A stretch of 64,000 bases of DNA from Triticum aestivum (Eukaryota > Streptophyta > Magnoliopsida > Poales > Poaceae), in assembly GCF_018294505.1 (NCBI RefSeq), contig NC_057808.1:353077114-353141113 (forward strand). The letters run 5' to 3'. The notes beneath the pieces are model-generated. The model was given only the letters and a program-made list of their open reading frames with translations, did not search any database and was not told the DNA's origin. Position numbers and translations under genes: made by a program. Below are positions 1-10,475 of the stretch, piece after piece (position 1 is the first letter of the stretch; each line of letters begins with the position of its first letter).

Positions 1-751
1 CCTCCTGAGAAGATTTTACAGTTAAAAGCAGTATGCATCATGCTACCGTTTTTGTATTAAATATGAGACAAACGGGCCCCCCGAGGCGCACTCGGGGACT
101 GCCCTCCTTTATCTATGAATGACGAGTGTCATACTCATAAATGTATTATTACATTTGATTTTCTGTCTCGCACCGGGTTCGACTAGTCGGCCCGGGGACT
201 GGCCGCCTTAAGTTATGTTAAAAGTTCTACCTGAAGTCAGACAAGTAGTGTGCCGGCACCCGAGCCCTCTCTTTTTGAAAGTCGCAGCTCGAAGAACCGA
301 CTGTCCGACTGGCAAGAGCCAAAGGCAGAAAGGATGCCCACACGAAAAACGGCTAAGGACTAACGAACTTATATAACACAAAGACGGCCTCCAACAACGC
401 CTACCGGCCGTCAAAACAGCCGGCTGGCCGGCCTCCCATCACTTCGCTATAATCCAACAAAGCTAGAGGACTTGCCCTCCCAACTGGCCAAGCACTTCTC
501 CAGCCACAGACTGCAGAGTAGCTGTCCGGTTGGGAAGGCGGCAACCAAGGGAGGGCGGCAAAGGAAACAACCGAAGGATGAAAAGCAAAGAACAAGGGAA
601 AGCCAAACGCATGCATAATTATATTTACACATAAGGCCCCCAACAGGCCGGCAGTCAATATAGTTCCAATACACCCCCAGTGGGTGGAATTGTGCAAACT
701 TAACAAAATATTGTTCCAAGAGTGGTAAAACAGGAAAGTAGAGGCAGCAGA
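1..751. other. Non-coding spacer between pol and the antisense gene of I
   Basis: I find no supported coding sequence here. On plus it has G-run motifs of the type CGCACTCGGGGACTGCC (about 88-104) and GGCCCGGGGACTGGCC (about 190-205), like those in B's tandem array. On minus it would be the 3' untranslated part of the antisense gene that stops at 752. Confidence 0.5.
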
Positions 752-1542
752 CTAGACTAAGGGCGCAGCAGGGGAGCCGGGCTGGTCGGTGGAGACGGCA
801 GCGCCGGCTGGAGGAGTGGCCGGCTGGCGGGTCTCGGCTTGATCATCGCCGGCTGCAGGCGGTGCACCCGCGCGTGCCTTGTTGCTGGAGGCACGGTCAA
901 GCTGAGGCTGACCGGCCGCTCCACCATCTGGCGCGGCGTCTTCACCGTCCTCCTCCTCCTCCTCGCCCTCGTCGCTGGAGTCGATCTCCTCCGCTGAGTC
1001 CTCGCCATCTGCCGGGTTCAGCCCGAACCACTCCTCCGGCTGGGCAACGACGTTGTCGTCCACCTCAGGAGCGAAGGCGCTGGTGTCGGTGTAGTCGGAT
1101 TTCGCCGAAGCCCGCTGGATGATAGCCGGCCGAGCCGGCTCCAGCTCCGTGTCGGCCTCCTGCCGCCAGGTGGCCAGCTGGTCCAGACTCAGCTCGGGAT
1201 ACCAGGCCTTGACGAACTCCAGCGCACGCCTGGTGCCGGACCGAGCCGCATTAGCCTTCCAGGCCTCGAAGCGGCCGACCGCCACCTCCAGCCAGTCGGT
1301 AGTCCGACTGGGGGTGCGGGGAATCACCTCACCAGGCCAGAGAGCGGCCAACACCTGCGCCCCAACACGCTGAAGCCGGCGGAGCATGCGGTGAGCCGGC
1401 TGGAGGCCGGCTTGAATCGCCAAGAGCTGTTCCTCCAGCGACTGGCGAGCGTTCGGCGTGATCTTGGCGCCAGCCTGCCTTTGTGCCTTGCGGTGGGCCT
1501 CGACGACCTGGTTGGCGGCAGTAGAGTAGCCAGGGAAGTACT
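752..1542 (-). CDS. Last exon of the antisense gene of I: helical part and acidic C-terminus
   Basis: An open exon of about 263 codons starts after a CAG acceptor at 1543-1545 and ends at a stop at 752-754. It begins EYFPGYSTAANQVVEAHRK, continues as a helical Gln/Arg/Ala-rich segment with FVKAWYPELSLDQLATWR, and ends in a strongly acidic stretch (EEEEEDGEDAAPDG) and a Pro/Ala tail. It is the best preserved part of the gene. No enzyme motif is visible. Confidence 0.65.
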
Positions 1543-1640
1543 CTGCGCCAGAAGGAAAGAGAAAGAAGAGAAAAACACCAAGTCAAAAAATGAGCCAAAC
1601 GGCAAGCGGCAAGCATAGGACGAAGAAGAGGGCGGCCTAC

Positions 1641-1907
1641 CGTCAACCAAGTCTTCGATCTGGCCGAAGCCGTTTATCAACGACTGCCTCGCCTCGGCCC
1701 AGCTTGCCGCCTCCGTCTCATATTCAGCTTGAAGGGCGGCCTCGCTGTCCTGCACCGCCTTCAGGGCCGCCTTGTGGCTTTCCTCCTGGTCGGCCAGCCT
1801 CTTGGCCAGGCGGTCACGCTCCTGGGCCAAGGCGTCAAACTCGGCCTCCTTAGCGCGGAGGGTGGCCTGAGTCCCACCCAGCTGCTCCCTCAGTTTGGCG
1901 TTGGCTG
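1641..1907 (-). CDS. Coiled-coil exon of the antisense gene of I
   Basis: The exon lies between a CAG acceptor near 1908-1910 and a GTAGGC donor at 1640. It reads AANAKLREQLGGTQATLRAK, then a heptad-like Ala/Glu/Leu/Lys pattern (AEFDALAQERDRLAKRLADQ) to GFGQIEDLVD. This is a typical coiled coil, suggesting oligomerisation. There is no internal stop. Confidence 0.6.
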
Positions 1908-1991
1908 CTGCAGGCATGGCAGAAAGGAAAGAAGGAATAAGGAAGAAGTCGTCAAGGAAGATCCGACCCGACTGCTCAGCAGTCGGCCCGA

Positions 1992-2036
1992 ATCTCGGGG
2001 ACTACACCCAGTGGGTGTGCTGACGCGCCCCCACGT
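1992..2036. repeat. Shared intronic motif, copy 1 (in I)
   Basis: Plus strand reads TCTCGGGGACTAC, then the near-palindrome ACACCCAGTGGGTGTGC and a CGCCCCCACG tail. It lies in the intron between exons 2144-2060 and 1907-1641. Close copies occur at 6495-6540 and in B at 47043, 47232 and 47375. Confidence 0.75.
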
Positions 2037-2059
2037 GAGATAAAATACGAAGCACTTAC

Positions 2060-2144
2060 CCCGGCTCTCAGATAGATCAGCATTCTTCTGGGTCAGCTCC
2101 CGAGCCTGGGAGTTGAAGGCAGCCGCGCGGAGGTTGTGGTAGTC
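2060..2144 (-). CDS. Short 85-bp exon of the antisense gene of I
   Basis: Bounded by TTGCAG (2145-2150) and GTAAGT (2054-2059), it encodes DYHNLRAAAFNSQARELTQK and then NADLSESRG. It continues the helical pattern of the next exon. It lies immediately beside solo LTR J, which occupies the preceding intron. Confidence 0.55.
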
Positions 2145-2165
2145 CTGCAAGTCAGGCAGAGAAGC

Positions 2166-2170
2166 GAATG
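2166..2170. repeat. Left target-site duplication of J (GAATG)
   Basis: GAATG immediately precedes the J terminus TGTAACGCCC. The identical 5 bp follow the other terminus at 6425-6429. This fixes both ends of J and shows it inserted as an LTR element. Confidence 0.85.
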
Positions 2171-5100
2171 TGTAACGCCCATGATGCGGCTATATCTCCC
2201 ACGTGGCGAGGCACGACTTAGAGGCATAACCGCATTGTGGTTTTGTCGCAAGAAGGGTCATCTTCACACAATCCCATGTAATGAACAAGAATGGGATAAC
2301 GAGAGTTGGCTTACAATCGCTACTTCACACAATACATAAATTAATTCATACATCATCCAAAATCCACACATAGACCGACTATGGTCAAATCCAAATGAAA
2401 ATAAGATAACCCCAAATGCTAGATCCCCGATCGTCCCAACTGGGCTCCACTACTGATCATCAGGAAATGAAACATAATAACGACCACGTTCCTCGTCGAA
2501 CTCCCACTTGAGCTCGGTTGCGTCATCTGCACTGGTCTCGTCGGCACCTGCAACTGTTTTGGTAGAATATGTGAGTCACAAGGACTCAGCAATCTCACAC
2601 CCGCGAGATGAAGACTATTTAAGCTTATAGGAAAGGATGGTGTAATGAGGTGGAGCTGCAGCAAGCACTAAGCATATATGGTGGCTAACATACGCAAATG
2701 AGAGCGAGAAGAGAAGCAACGCAACGGTTGCGAAGCTAGAAATGATCAAGAAGTGATCCTGAAACTACTTACGTTCATGCATAACTCAAACCGTGTTCAC
2801 TTCCCGGACTCCGCCGAAAAGAGACCATCACGGCTACACACTCGGTTGATGTATTTTAATTAAGTCAAGTGTCAAGTTCTCTACAACCAGACATTAACAA
2901 ATTCCCATCTGCCTCATAACCGCGGGCACGGCTTTCGAAAGATAATACCCTGCAGGGGTGTCCCAACTTAGCCCATTATAAGCTCTCACGGTCAACAAAT
3001 GATAAACCTTCTCCCGGGAAGACCCGATCAGTCTCGGAATCCTGGTTTACAAGACATTTCAACAATGGTAAAACAAGACCAGCAAAGCCGCCCGAATGTG
3101 CCGACCAATCCCGATAGGAGCTGCACATATCTCGTTGTCAGGGCACACCAGATGAGCCAGACGTCGGGTTGGCATAGACCCTGGTCGCCCAGGGGGCGCC
3201 GGACATCGCTCGGTTTGGGCCAGCACTCGAAGGAGCACTGGTCCGGGGGTTTAAAATAAAGATGACCCTCGGGCTCGCGAAAACCCGAGGGAAAAAGGCT
3301 TAGGTGGCAAATGGTAAAACCAAGGTTGGGCCTTGCTGGAGGAGTTTTATTCAAGGCGAACTGTCAAGGGGGTCCCATAAATCACCCAACCGCGTAAGGA
3401 ACGCAAACTCAAGGAACATAACACCGGTATGACGGAAACTAGGGCGGCAAGAGTGGAACAAAACACCAGGCATAAGGCTGAGCCTTCCACCCTTTACCAA
3501 AATTTATAGATGCATTAATTAAATAAGAGATATTGTGGTATTCCAAAATATCCATGTTCCAACATGGAACCAACTTCAACTTCACCTGCAACTAGCAACG
3601 CTATAAGAAGGGCTGAGCAAAAGCGGTAACTTCGCCAAACAACAGTTTGCTAGGAAAAGGATGGTTAGAGGCTTGACATGGCAATATGGGAGGCATGATA
3701 TAGCAAGTGGTAGGTAGCGCAGCATGGCAATAGAACGAACAACTAGCAAAGCAAAGATAGAAGTGATTTCGAGGGTATGGTCATCTTGCCTGCAAGGTTC
3801 TCAGAGTTGTCGAAATCTTGATCCTCGTAAGCATACTCAACAGGTTCCTCGTTCACGAACTCGTCTCGCGCCTCTACCCACAGCAAGAACACAAGCAAAG
3901 GAACCACAATCAATCACGGGAAATGCACAAACAACATGATGCAATACATGCATGATATGCGAGATATGATATGTGATGCGTATGCGTGCTCCGGGAGAAA
4001 AAGGATGAAAAAGGCAGTAACTTGGAAAAACAAGTATGCCACTGGAAAGATGAGATGATTTCGGTCGAAATCGATATAAAGATCACCGGAAACGGATGCA
4101 CGGTTTGCAAATGGCAAGCAAAACAAAATGACATAATTCTGCGATTAACAGCACGATAGCACTTAGAATACATCAAGTAACTATGCTACAGCACCCCAAC
4201 ATAGAAACAAAGCATATGGAAGTAATCTACAGGATATGCTTGACAAAAGGTGAACACTGAGCTACGGCTAGCTCACACAATAACAGGTTCAAACACGCAT
4301 GGCAAAAGTGCAAAAGATAACAGGATCACAGACTTGGTGAAATTACTGGACATGGCATAAACAGCATCAGGTAGCAATGTTCAGAGCAAGCAAAAGACAT
4401 GCTACAGGAACTTATCATAGCAAAACAAGGTATGGCATGAATCTACTAAATTCATAGAACAAAAGTCCCTTACTGATCATGAGCTAAAAAGTCTCAGAAG
4501 ATATGATGGCACCCATGTAAACATAGCAAATTTCGTTAACAGGTTTCAGACTTGGCAGAAAACAGAGCATGGCATTAACAGAAATTATGAGGGCATCTTG
4601 GTGAGCTTGAGGCACTCATCACAAAGAAATTCATGGAAAAACAAGCATACCTACAGCAAGATGGCATGTTTATGAAGCTAACCATGGCAAGAGCAAGTTC
4701 ATAGCATGAAAGGATCAACTACAACAACCTTGGCAAAATTGAATATCATGTTAACATCCTGCCAGAAACATTTTATAGCAAAAGTAGAGCAAGGTTAAGA
4801 CATGCTAGGGCACTCCATAATTGCAAAAGGTGCCATGGATTGATATAGCATAACCATATGTCCTAAACATCCTTACTGAAGTATCTCAAAATATGCATGG
4901 ATCTCTCTGTAGCCACATGGATACATAGCAACAAAATAACAGCAGTAACAGACTGAAAATCCTGTCCCTGAAAACAGAAAACATCACGAAGCCTAGTTTG
5001 CATGCTTGTGCTAGTCACCACATAGATCACAAAAATACATAGCATACACCTCTGTAAAGATGGCATGGCATAGATCAAAACACCTGTAGAGCTCATGCCC

Positions 5101-6424
5101 ATAAGATGCACACATCAAATGCAACAAAATAATAAAAAATCAAGTTCTGATAAGTAACAGCAGTAAACATCATATAGCACTCTTGCACCAAAGATTTGGG
5201 CATCAAGATGGACTCAAACGAGCATGGCACAATGGAACAAAATGAAGAGCATCCCGTAATGAACATTTTGATATACTACACGCATGAAACGGAGCTATGC
5301 GCAAGGATTTATGATGCAGAGAACATGGCAACAGAGTGCAATATTTTTAGGACTTAGAGAAAATCGAGGGGAGGGGACAGGTCAAACTCGCGGATCCAGA
5401 TCGAGATCTGGCGCGGCTCGCCGGAGAGGGAGCTGCTGCTCGCCGGAGAAGATGCGGAAGAGGGCGGCGGCGGCCGGCGGAGTTGGAGAGGAGGGAGGCG
5501 GATCCAGCGACCGGAGAGGGAGGCGGAGGCGCGGGCGGCGGGGCGCCAGGCGCGCTCGGGCACGGGCGTGGAGGCGGACGGGCGGCGGCGCGCCGGGCGA
5601 GGTCGCCGGAGCGGCGGACGGCGGGAGCTCCGGTGGCGGGGTCCGGCAGGCGGCGGGGCCGAGGCGCGCTCGGGCGCCGGCTCCCGCGGGTGGAGGCGGC
5701 GGAGATGGGCTCGGGGGGCCGAGCGCGGGCCGAGCGGCGCGGGGAACGGCGGCGCGCCACATGGCGGCTCCTGGTTGGTCGGGCGCGGCGGCGGGTTTCG
5801 TCCGGCGCCGGGCGGACGTGTCCGGCGCGCGGAGGGAACGAGGCTAGGGTTTCGGGACCCGGAATTTGGAGGAGGGAGCACATATTTATAGGTAGAGGGA
5901 GCTAGGAGACTCCAAATGGAGTGCGGTTTTCGCCCACACGATCGTGATCCGACGACGGAGAGCATGGAGGGGACTTAGAGGGGTTATTGGACTGTTTGGA
6001 GGGGGTTTTGCTGCAACACACAAAAGACCTTTGCGGTTACCCGGTTAACCGTTGGAGCATCAAACGACCTCCAAATGGAACGAAACTTGATAGGTGGTCT
6101 ACCGGTAGTGTACCAAGGCCACTTGGCAAACCTCGGTGCATTCCGAGAATGTTTAACACCCGCTCACGAAAAGAGACAAGAGGGGGTGCGCCGGTGCACG
6201 TGGGAGTGTCGGATTGCAAAACGAACAACGGGGAAAATGCTCGGATGCAAGAGACGAACACGTATGCAAATGAGATGCACATGATGACATGATATGAGAT
6301 GCATGAAATGAACAAAATGTAAAAACAGAGACAAAATCCGACCACGAAGGGAATATCATAACACATAGCCGAAAATGGCAAGAGTTGGAGTTACAAATAT
6401 GGAAAGTTACATCCGGGGTTTACA
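2171..6424 (-). mobile_element. Element J: giant solo LTR (4254 bp), Sukkula-like
   Basis: The unit runs from TGTAAACCCCGG (minus start at 6424) to GGGCGTTACA (minus end at 2171) and is flanked by a perfect 5-bp target duplication GAATG (2166-2170 and 6425-6429). TG...CA ends with 5-bp duplications fit an LTR, and the lack of internal coding or a second copy fits a solo LTR. The 3' terminal sequence closely resembles what I remember of the outward Sukkula LTR primer, and Sukkula LTRs are of this size; this is recall, not a search. Contents: a 5' segment with a TATA box, a GC-rich block at 5380-5840, then about 3 kb of AT-rich sequence rich in the word CATGGCA. No supported gene lies inside. 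Confidence 0.75.
5881..5890 (-). promoter_or_regulatory. TATA box of solo LTR J
   Basis: On minus this reads TATAAATATG. About 30 bp further lies a gene-like leader with AAACCCTAGCC, followed by the GC-rich block at 5380-5840. It is the probable RNA polymerase II promoter of the LTR. Confidence 0.55.
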
Positions 6425-6494
6425 GAATGAGAACAAGATAGCAAAACAAAGCCCGCTAAGAAGTTCCAAGCCGCCTGCTCAGCAGCCGACTCGG

Positions 6495-6540
6495 AACTCG
6501 GAGACTACACCCAGTGGGTGCGCTGACGCGCTCCCACGGA
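6495..6540. repeat. Shared intronic motif, copy 2 (in I)
   Basis: This is a slightly diverged copy (ACTCGGAGACTAC, then ACCCAGTGGGTGCGCTGACG and CGCTCCCACG). It sits in the next intron upstream, the one that also holds solo LTR J. The CACCCA/TGGGTG arms could form a six-base-pair hairpin. Confidence 0.7.
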
Positions 6541-6584
6541 AGAAACCAAGATCAAAAAAGCAAAAATAGGAAGACTAACCCCAA

Positions 6585-7296
6585 TGGCCGCTCGCGTCGC
6601 AAGGAACTCGTCATTGTATTTCCTCAGCGCCGCAGCCTGCGAGTGAAGCTGGTTCCGGACTTCCTGCGCCGCCACGTTCACCACGCCCGTCCCTCCACCT
6701 GGCGTCCACCCTCAGCTGGCGCTGGCCGCCTCCACGTCCCGGGCCGACGAGCCGGAGCCCGCGGCCTTCTGCGGGTCCGAAGTGGCCTTCCCCGCGCGCT
6801 GGCGCGATGGCGATTGGACCACCAGGTCCGTCCTCGCGGCCGGCTCGGCCCACCCGATTGCGCAGGCGGCACGTTAGGCCGGCCGCCTTGAGCCGCCCCA
6901 GTCGGCGGGGCCGGTGCCACCTCCCTCTCCGGGACGACGACGTCGTCCTCCCTCTCCAACCCCGGCTGGTCGCCGCCGGCTTCCTCCGGCGGGGGCGCCG
7001 CGACACGCAGAGGGGTGACGAGCAAGGCCCCGTCCGCTGTTGCTGCGGCCGCAACCTCCGCTTGGGCCTTGGCCGCTACGTCGGCACGCGCCTTCGCCGC
7101 CTCCTCCTCCTCCTGTGCCGCCTTGGCGGCAGCCACCCTCAACTCCTTCGCCTCCTGCTCCTCCCGCGCCTCCCACGCGTTTCGCTCCGTCGCCGCCTGA
7201 AGCTCGGCGCGGGGGTCCACGCGGCGGGTGCTCCCGGATCCTCCCGGCGATCCAACGATGGAGGCGGCAGCAACCCGCTCGAGCGAAAGCGGAGCC
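6585..7296 (-). CDS. Middle exon of the antisense gene of I (Ala/Glu-rich), frameshifted
   Basis: An acceptor at 7297-7299 and a GTTAGT donor near 6584 bound this exon. The clearest frame starts near 7220 (MDPRAELQAATERNAWEARE, then EAAKARADVAAKAQAEVAAA), an alanine/glutamate helix. The frame then degrades into Pro/Arg-rich sequence, so at least one indel is likely. GC content is very high, so every frame is open and exact boundaries are uncertain. Confidence 0.45.
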
Positions 7297-7865
7297 CTGA
7301 TTTTTGAGAAAGGACAAGGATTCAGAAATAACCAAGAAAAGAAGAAAGAATGTAGAAAGGAATATACACTTACGCCGACACCGTCTGCGGCTGCTTCACC
7401 GCCTTGCGGAAGCAGGCCGCCTTCGCGGCCGCCTCATCCCGCCTGGTCGCCGTCGCCCCGCCCTTGGGCTTCTTTGGCCGACAGCCGAACAAGCCCGACG
7501 CGGCCCGACGCTTCTGCCCGCCGCCCCGAGCAGGCGGCTTGGCGGAGGAACCCGCGCCGTGGCCGGACGCCGGCTGGCGGCGTGGGACGATTTCCGCGTC
7601 ATCCGGCCAGTCGTCGAAGCTGGCCCCAAGCCCGGAGCCGCCTGCTTCGCCGCCACCCGCCTCGGTGTTTTCATCCATGGCGGCCGCCCCCAAGTCGTGG
7701 TCCTCCAGGTCATGCTCCGCCCGGTCGGGGAGGAATCGGCGCTCTGCCTCCGACTCGGCTGCACGTCAAAGGAGAGGGCTCTGCCAAGACGTGCCGACTG
7801 GTCAGAGTCGGCCAAGAAGAACTCGGCGACAAAACTAAGAGAAGAAAGGGAAAAAGAGAACATAC

Positions 7866-8780
7866 CGTAGGCGGAGGATGTGCACGGGAATATGGCTCCT
7901 TGCCAAACCGCCACTCTGCGGAGAGCTTGCAGTTCGCGAGGTAATTCACCATATGGGCCACCTCGTCGTGTGGCATCTCCTTGGTGCACACTTGACTCGG
8001 ATCGAGTTGGCCGCTCATCTGACAGATCAGGTGAGGGCGGCTTTGAAGCAGAAGCACCCGACGCGCGACGAAGGCGGCTAGCAAGTCGGACCCAGTCAGG
8101 CCCACCGACTGGATCATCACCCGAAGTCGGGCGACGGCCGCGGCTCCAGCCTACGACAGCGTCACGGCCCGATAGGACCACTGGGGCCGCCTCCCAGCCG
8201 GCGGGCCGGCTACGTAAGCCGGCAAGTTGACGTAGTCGCCTTGCGGAGCGACGTTCTTCACGTAGAAATATGACTTCTGCCAGAGCTTCACCGACTGGAT
8301 TAGCATGATGACGGGGAAGGGGTTGTCGGCCGCCGGCCTCCGCATCACGATGAAGGCGCCGCTCTGGGCCGGCACGCCCTGCATGCGGGTGCCCAGCTTA
8401 GATTGGAAGAACTCCCCCCAGAGCTCGAGGGTGGGGAGAACGCCAAGAAAGCCTTCGCACAAGGTGACAAAGGCGGACAGCAGCACCACCGTGTTCGGAG
8501 TGAGGTGGTGCGGCTGGAGTTGATAGAAGTCGAGGAAGGAGCGGAATAAAGCGCTCGCCGGCAAGCCGAGGCCGCGCAGGAAGTGCGAGCGGAAGACTAC
8601 CCGCTCGCCTTCCTCCGGCGCCGGCGTGATCTCCTTCGCCGGCGCGAGACGGACCCGCACCTGGTCTGCGCCGGAGCGGAGTAAAGATCGGTCGGACGGC
8701 GCGGCAGCGAGGCGTTGTTGCGAGGGAAAGCAGGAGGAAGAAGATGACGGAGAGGAGAGGAGCGTGCGAGCGAATGCCAC
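7866..8780 (-). CDS. First exon of the antisense gene of I: PF04195-like domain
   Basis: This exon carries the family-defining domain. After a Ser-rich N-terminus it reads EEGERVVFRSHFLRGLGLPA, LFRSFLDFYQLQPHHLTPNT and FVTLCEGFLGVLPTLELWG. It continues past an in-frame TAG (8151-8153) into MIQSVGLTGSDLLAAFVARR and ends at a GTATGT donor at 7865. The domain is recurrent in grass Gypsy elements ('putative gypsy type transposon'), role unknown. No ATG is seen at the 5' end of the open frame, which begins at GTG 8780. Confidence 0.65.
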
Positions 8781-9253
8781 TTCCCCTCCTCCCCCTACTT
8801 ATAGCCTCGTGCGGCGAAGCCGAGGAGGCGAGGCGTTGGGAGGAACGTGGGATTAACTGCGCCCACTCCCCCATGTCTCACGATTATTACGCCCTAACGG
8901 CGCGCGGAAACCGCCGCAGGAAGACGTGCGGAAAGCTCTGGGCCACAAAAGATCCGCGCCTGGGCCTAGGCGTAGGAGTGGTGGGCCCTCGGCCTATGAC
9001 GACTTCGTGTCGCGCGCGTGGGTTGGCAGGCTCTTTTCAGCCAAGGGATGCCACATGGTTCGCAGGCGGCGAGCGGCCGGCCCGCGGCCCGGTGCACACG
9101 CCAACAGACACCCGCCTTCCGACTTTAAAAATTTCGCCAATACGGCGCGCCCAACCGAAGCCGGCTCCCAGCTGCTGGCTCGTCAAGATAAGAAGCTGGT
9201 CGAGCTTCTCAACCTCCTCTCAGCCTCGAAACCCAACCAGCTTCGGGAACTAC
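8781..9253. other. Spacer between antisense gene and 3' LTR of I
   Basis: It holds the 5' flank and promoter of the antisense gene and, at the right end, the likely polypurine-type priming site before the 3' LTR (CTTCGGGAACTAC, 9241-9253). Plus-strand open frames here show no family features and I do not call them. Confidence 0.5.
8795..8806 (-). promoter_or_regulatory. TATA box of the antisense gene in I
   Basis: Minus strand reads GGCTATAAGTAG, followed within about 30 bp by a CT-rich leader (CTCCTCTCCTCTCCG) and the PF04195-like frame. Its position suggests the antisense gene has a promoter separate from the LTR promoter. Confidence 0.55.
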
Positions 9254-10475
9254 TGTCGGAGTAAATGGCCACGGGTAGCCTAACCGACTCCCCCTGGCTC
9301 TTCAAAAAATTATCAGGTCATTCGAGCCTTCAAGCATACAAAGCATAGGGCCGCCTTCCCCGGGACGGCTATCCCTAGGGCCGACTCCCAGAAGGCGACC
9401 CAGCCTCAGAAACCTCCCCCAAGAAAGATACGAGATAGCCGACTCCAGGGAGCCGGCCCCAAGAGGACCGACTTCCAGAAGCCGGCCATGAAGAAACCTG
9501 GCTCCCAGAAGCCGGCCATGAAGAAAGCTGGCTCCCAGAAGCCGGCCAAGACTGCACCCACTAAGATTGTATCCACATAATGGCGATAGGATGGGGCGTG
9601 GCCGCAGTACAGCTCGCTACCCCCGAATCCCGGAACAGGCATGGCCATAGGGCGCCGTACGGGCCAGCCATCCCCCGTCCGGCGCGGCACTGTAGCCGTG
9701 TTGGCCTCGATGTCACCCACGACAGGCGCCAGTACGGCCCGTAGGCGGCGGGCCCCTTTTGCCAGAGAGACACCCGAAGGCGGCCTGGCCTCCTCTAGTC
9801 GGCCAGGGGTGTGGCCGGCTCCCAATAGCCGACTACCTCCCTTCCTCGAAACATGTGCCTCATTAAGGAGACAAGACGAGGTAAGGCTACAGTGAGAGCC
9901 CGCATGGCGGCGACACTGTAGCGACGCTTACCTCGACAAAGCCCTCGTCATCATAGGCGAGGCAACAGTAACCAGCCGCCGACAAAGCCCCTAAGCGGTG
10001 GGGCCGGCCTGTCGGCCAAGAGGCCGGCAGGACCCACCAGTCGGTGGGCCCCAATGACGGGCGAAGAAGCCGGCGAGCATAGACACTGACGGCTGGGACC
10101 CGCGCCCAGCCGGATTACCATTGTACCCCTGGGGGGTAGGCCTATATAAACCCCCCGGGACACCCATGCAAAGGGTTGATCTCATAGAGTTTCACACACC
10201 ACATAGAGAGAAAAGGAGAGCTAGCCTTGCCCTTCTTCTTCCTCTAGCCAAACAGCTCGAGGAGCACTTGTAGCTACTTGTACTGATCTGGTGATCATGC
10301 GGAGACCCCGCAGAGCAGGACTAGGGGTGTTATCTCCACGGAGAGCCCCGAACCTGGGTAAGATCCACCGGCGTGCATGTCTTCGCCTCATCCCGTTTCC
10401 AGGCACCGGCGATGTCTTACTGGCTCCCACAATGATAAGCCACCCGTTGGCATATGTCGCACCTACCACCCGACA
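9254..10475 (+). repeat. 3' LTR of element I (1222 bp)
   Basis: It begins TGTCGGAGTAAATGG and ends CACCCGACA, giving the inverted termini TGTCGG/CCGACA. A TATATAAA box lies at 10143-10150. Downstream is a transcribed-leader-like segment with GCCCCGAACCTGGGTAAG, the same sense as in other Tat LTRs, which sets the orientation. The first 300 bp on plus contain a short direct repeat around AGAAGCCGGCCATGAAGAAA (about 9477-9540). The right flank is LTR H. Confidence 0.8.

Larger units (their letters stand above)
752..8780 (-). pseudogene. Antisense spliced transposon gene of element I (PF04195-like plus coiled coil), degenerate
   Basis: A multi-exon gene runs opposite to the retrotransposon. Approximate exons are 8780-7866, about 7785-7374, 7296-6585, 2144-2060, 1907-1641 and 1542-752. 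Donors read GTATGT (7865), GTAAGT (7373), GTTAGT (about 6584) and GTAAGT (2059); acceptors end in CAG at 7297, 2145 and 1543. The first exon encodes the family core (GERVVFRSHFLRGLGLPAS, then a segment with LWGEFFQSKLG and KSYFYVKNVAPQGD). Later exons encode Glu/Ala-rich coiled coil and an acidic tail ending at 752. A TAG at 8151-8153 and frame changes in the middle exons show decay. The function of this family is unknown; 'transposase' in some database names is not supported here. The start codon is uncertain because no clean ATG follows the TATA box. Confidence 0.7.
1..10475 (+). mobile_element. Element I: Tat-lineage Gypsy LTR retrotransposon, 3' part only
   Basis: This is the 3' end of a sense-oriented Gypsy element; its 5' LTR, gag and pol lie left of the window. 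What remains, left to right, is a post-pol non-coding stretch, a spliced gene on the minus strand with a PF04195-like protein, a short spacer and a 1.22-kb 3' LTR. Orientation comes from the LTR: the TATATAAA box and the downstream leader read on plus. The same order (pol, spacer, antisense gene, 3' LTR end) is seen in element B. It is interrupted by solo LTR J at 2171-6424 and is itself inserted into LTR H. The lineage is inferred from organisation, because no pol is visible. Confidence 0.75.

Noticed and set aside
5284..5965. Several long overlapping frames on both strands in a GC-rich block
   Set aside because: All frames are open because of base composition; sequences are Arg/Pro/Gly-rich with no domain, and the block lies inside solo LTR J as leader sequence.
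7228..7944. 238-codon plus-strand frame
   Set aside because: Shadow of the GC-rich antisense exons; Pro/Arg-rich with no family features and no conserved counterpart in B.
9254..10475. Reading this LTR as a minus-strand 5' LTR driving the PF04195-like gene
   Set aside because: TATATAAA and the leader with GAACCTGGGTAAG read on plus, as in other Tat LTRs, and element B shows the gene antisense to pol. It is therefore a plus-strand 3' LTR.
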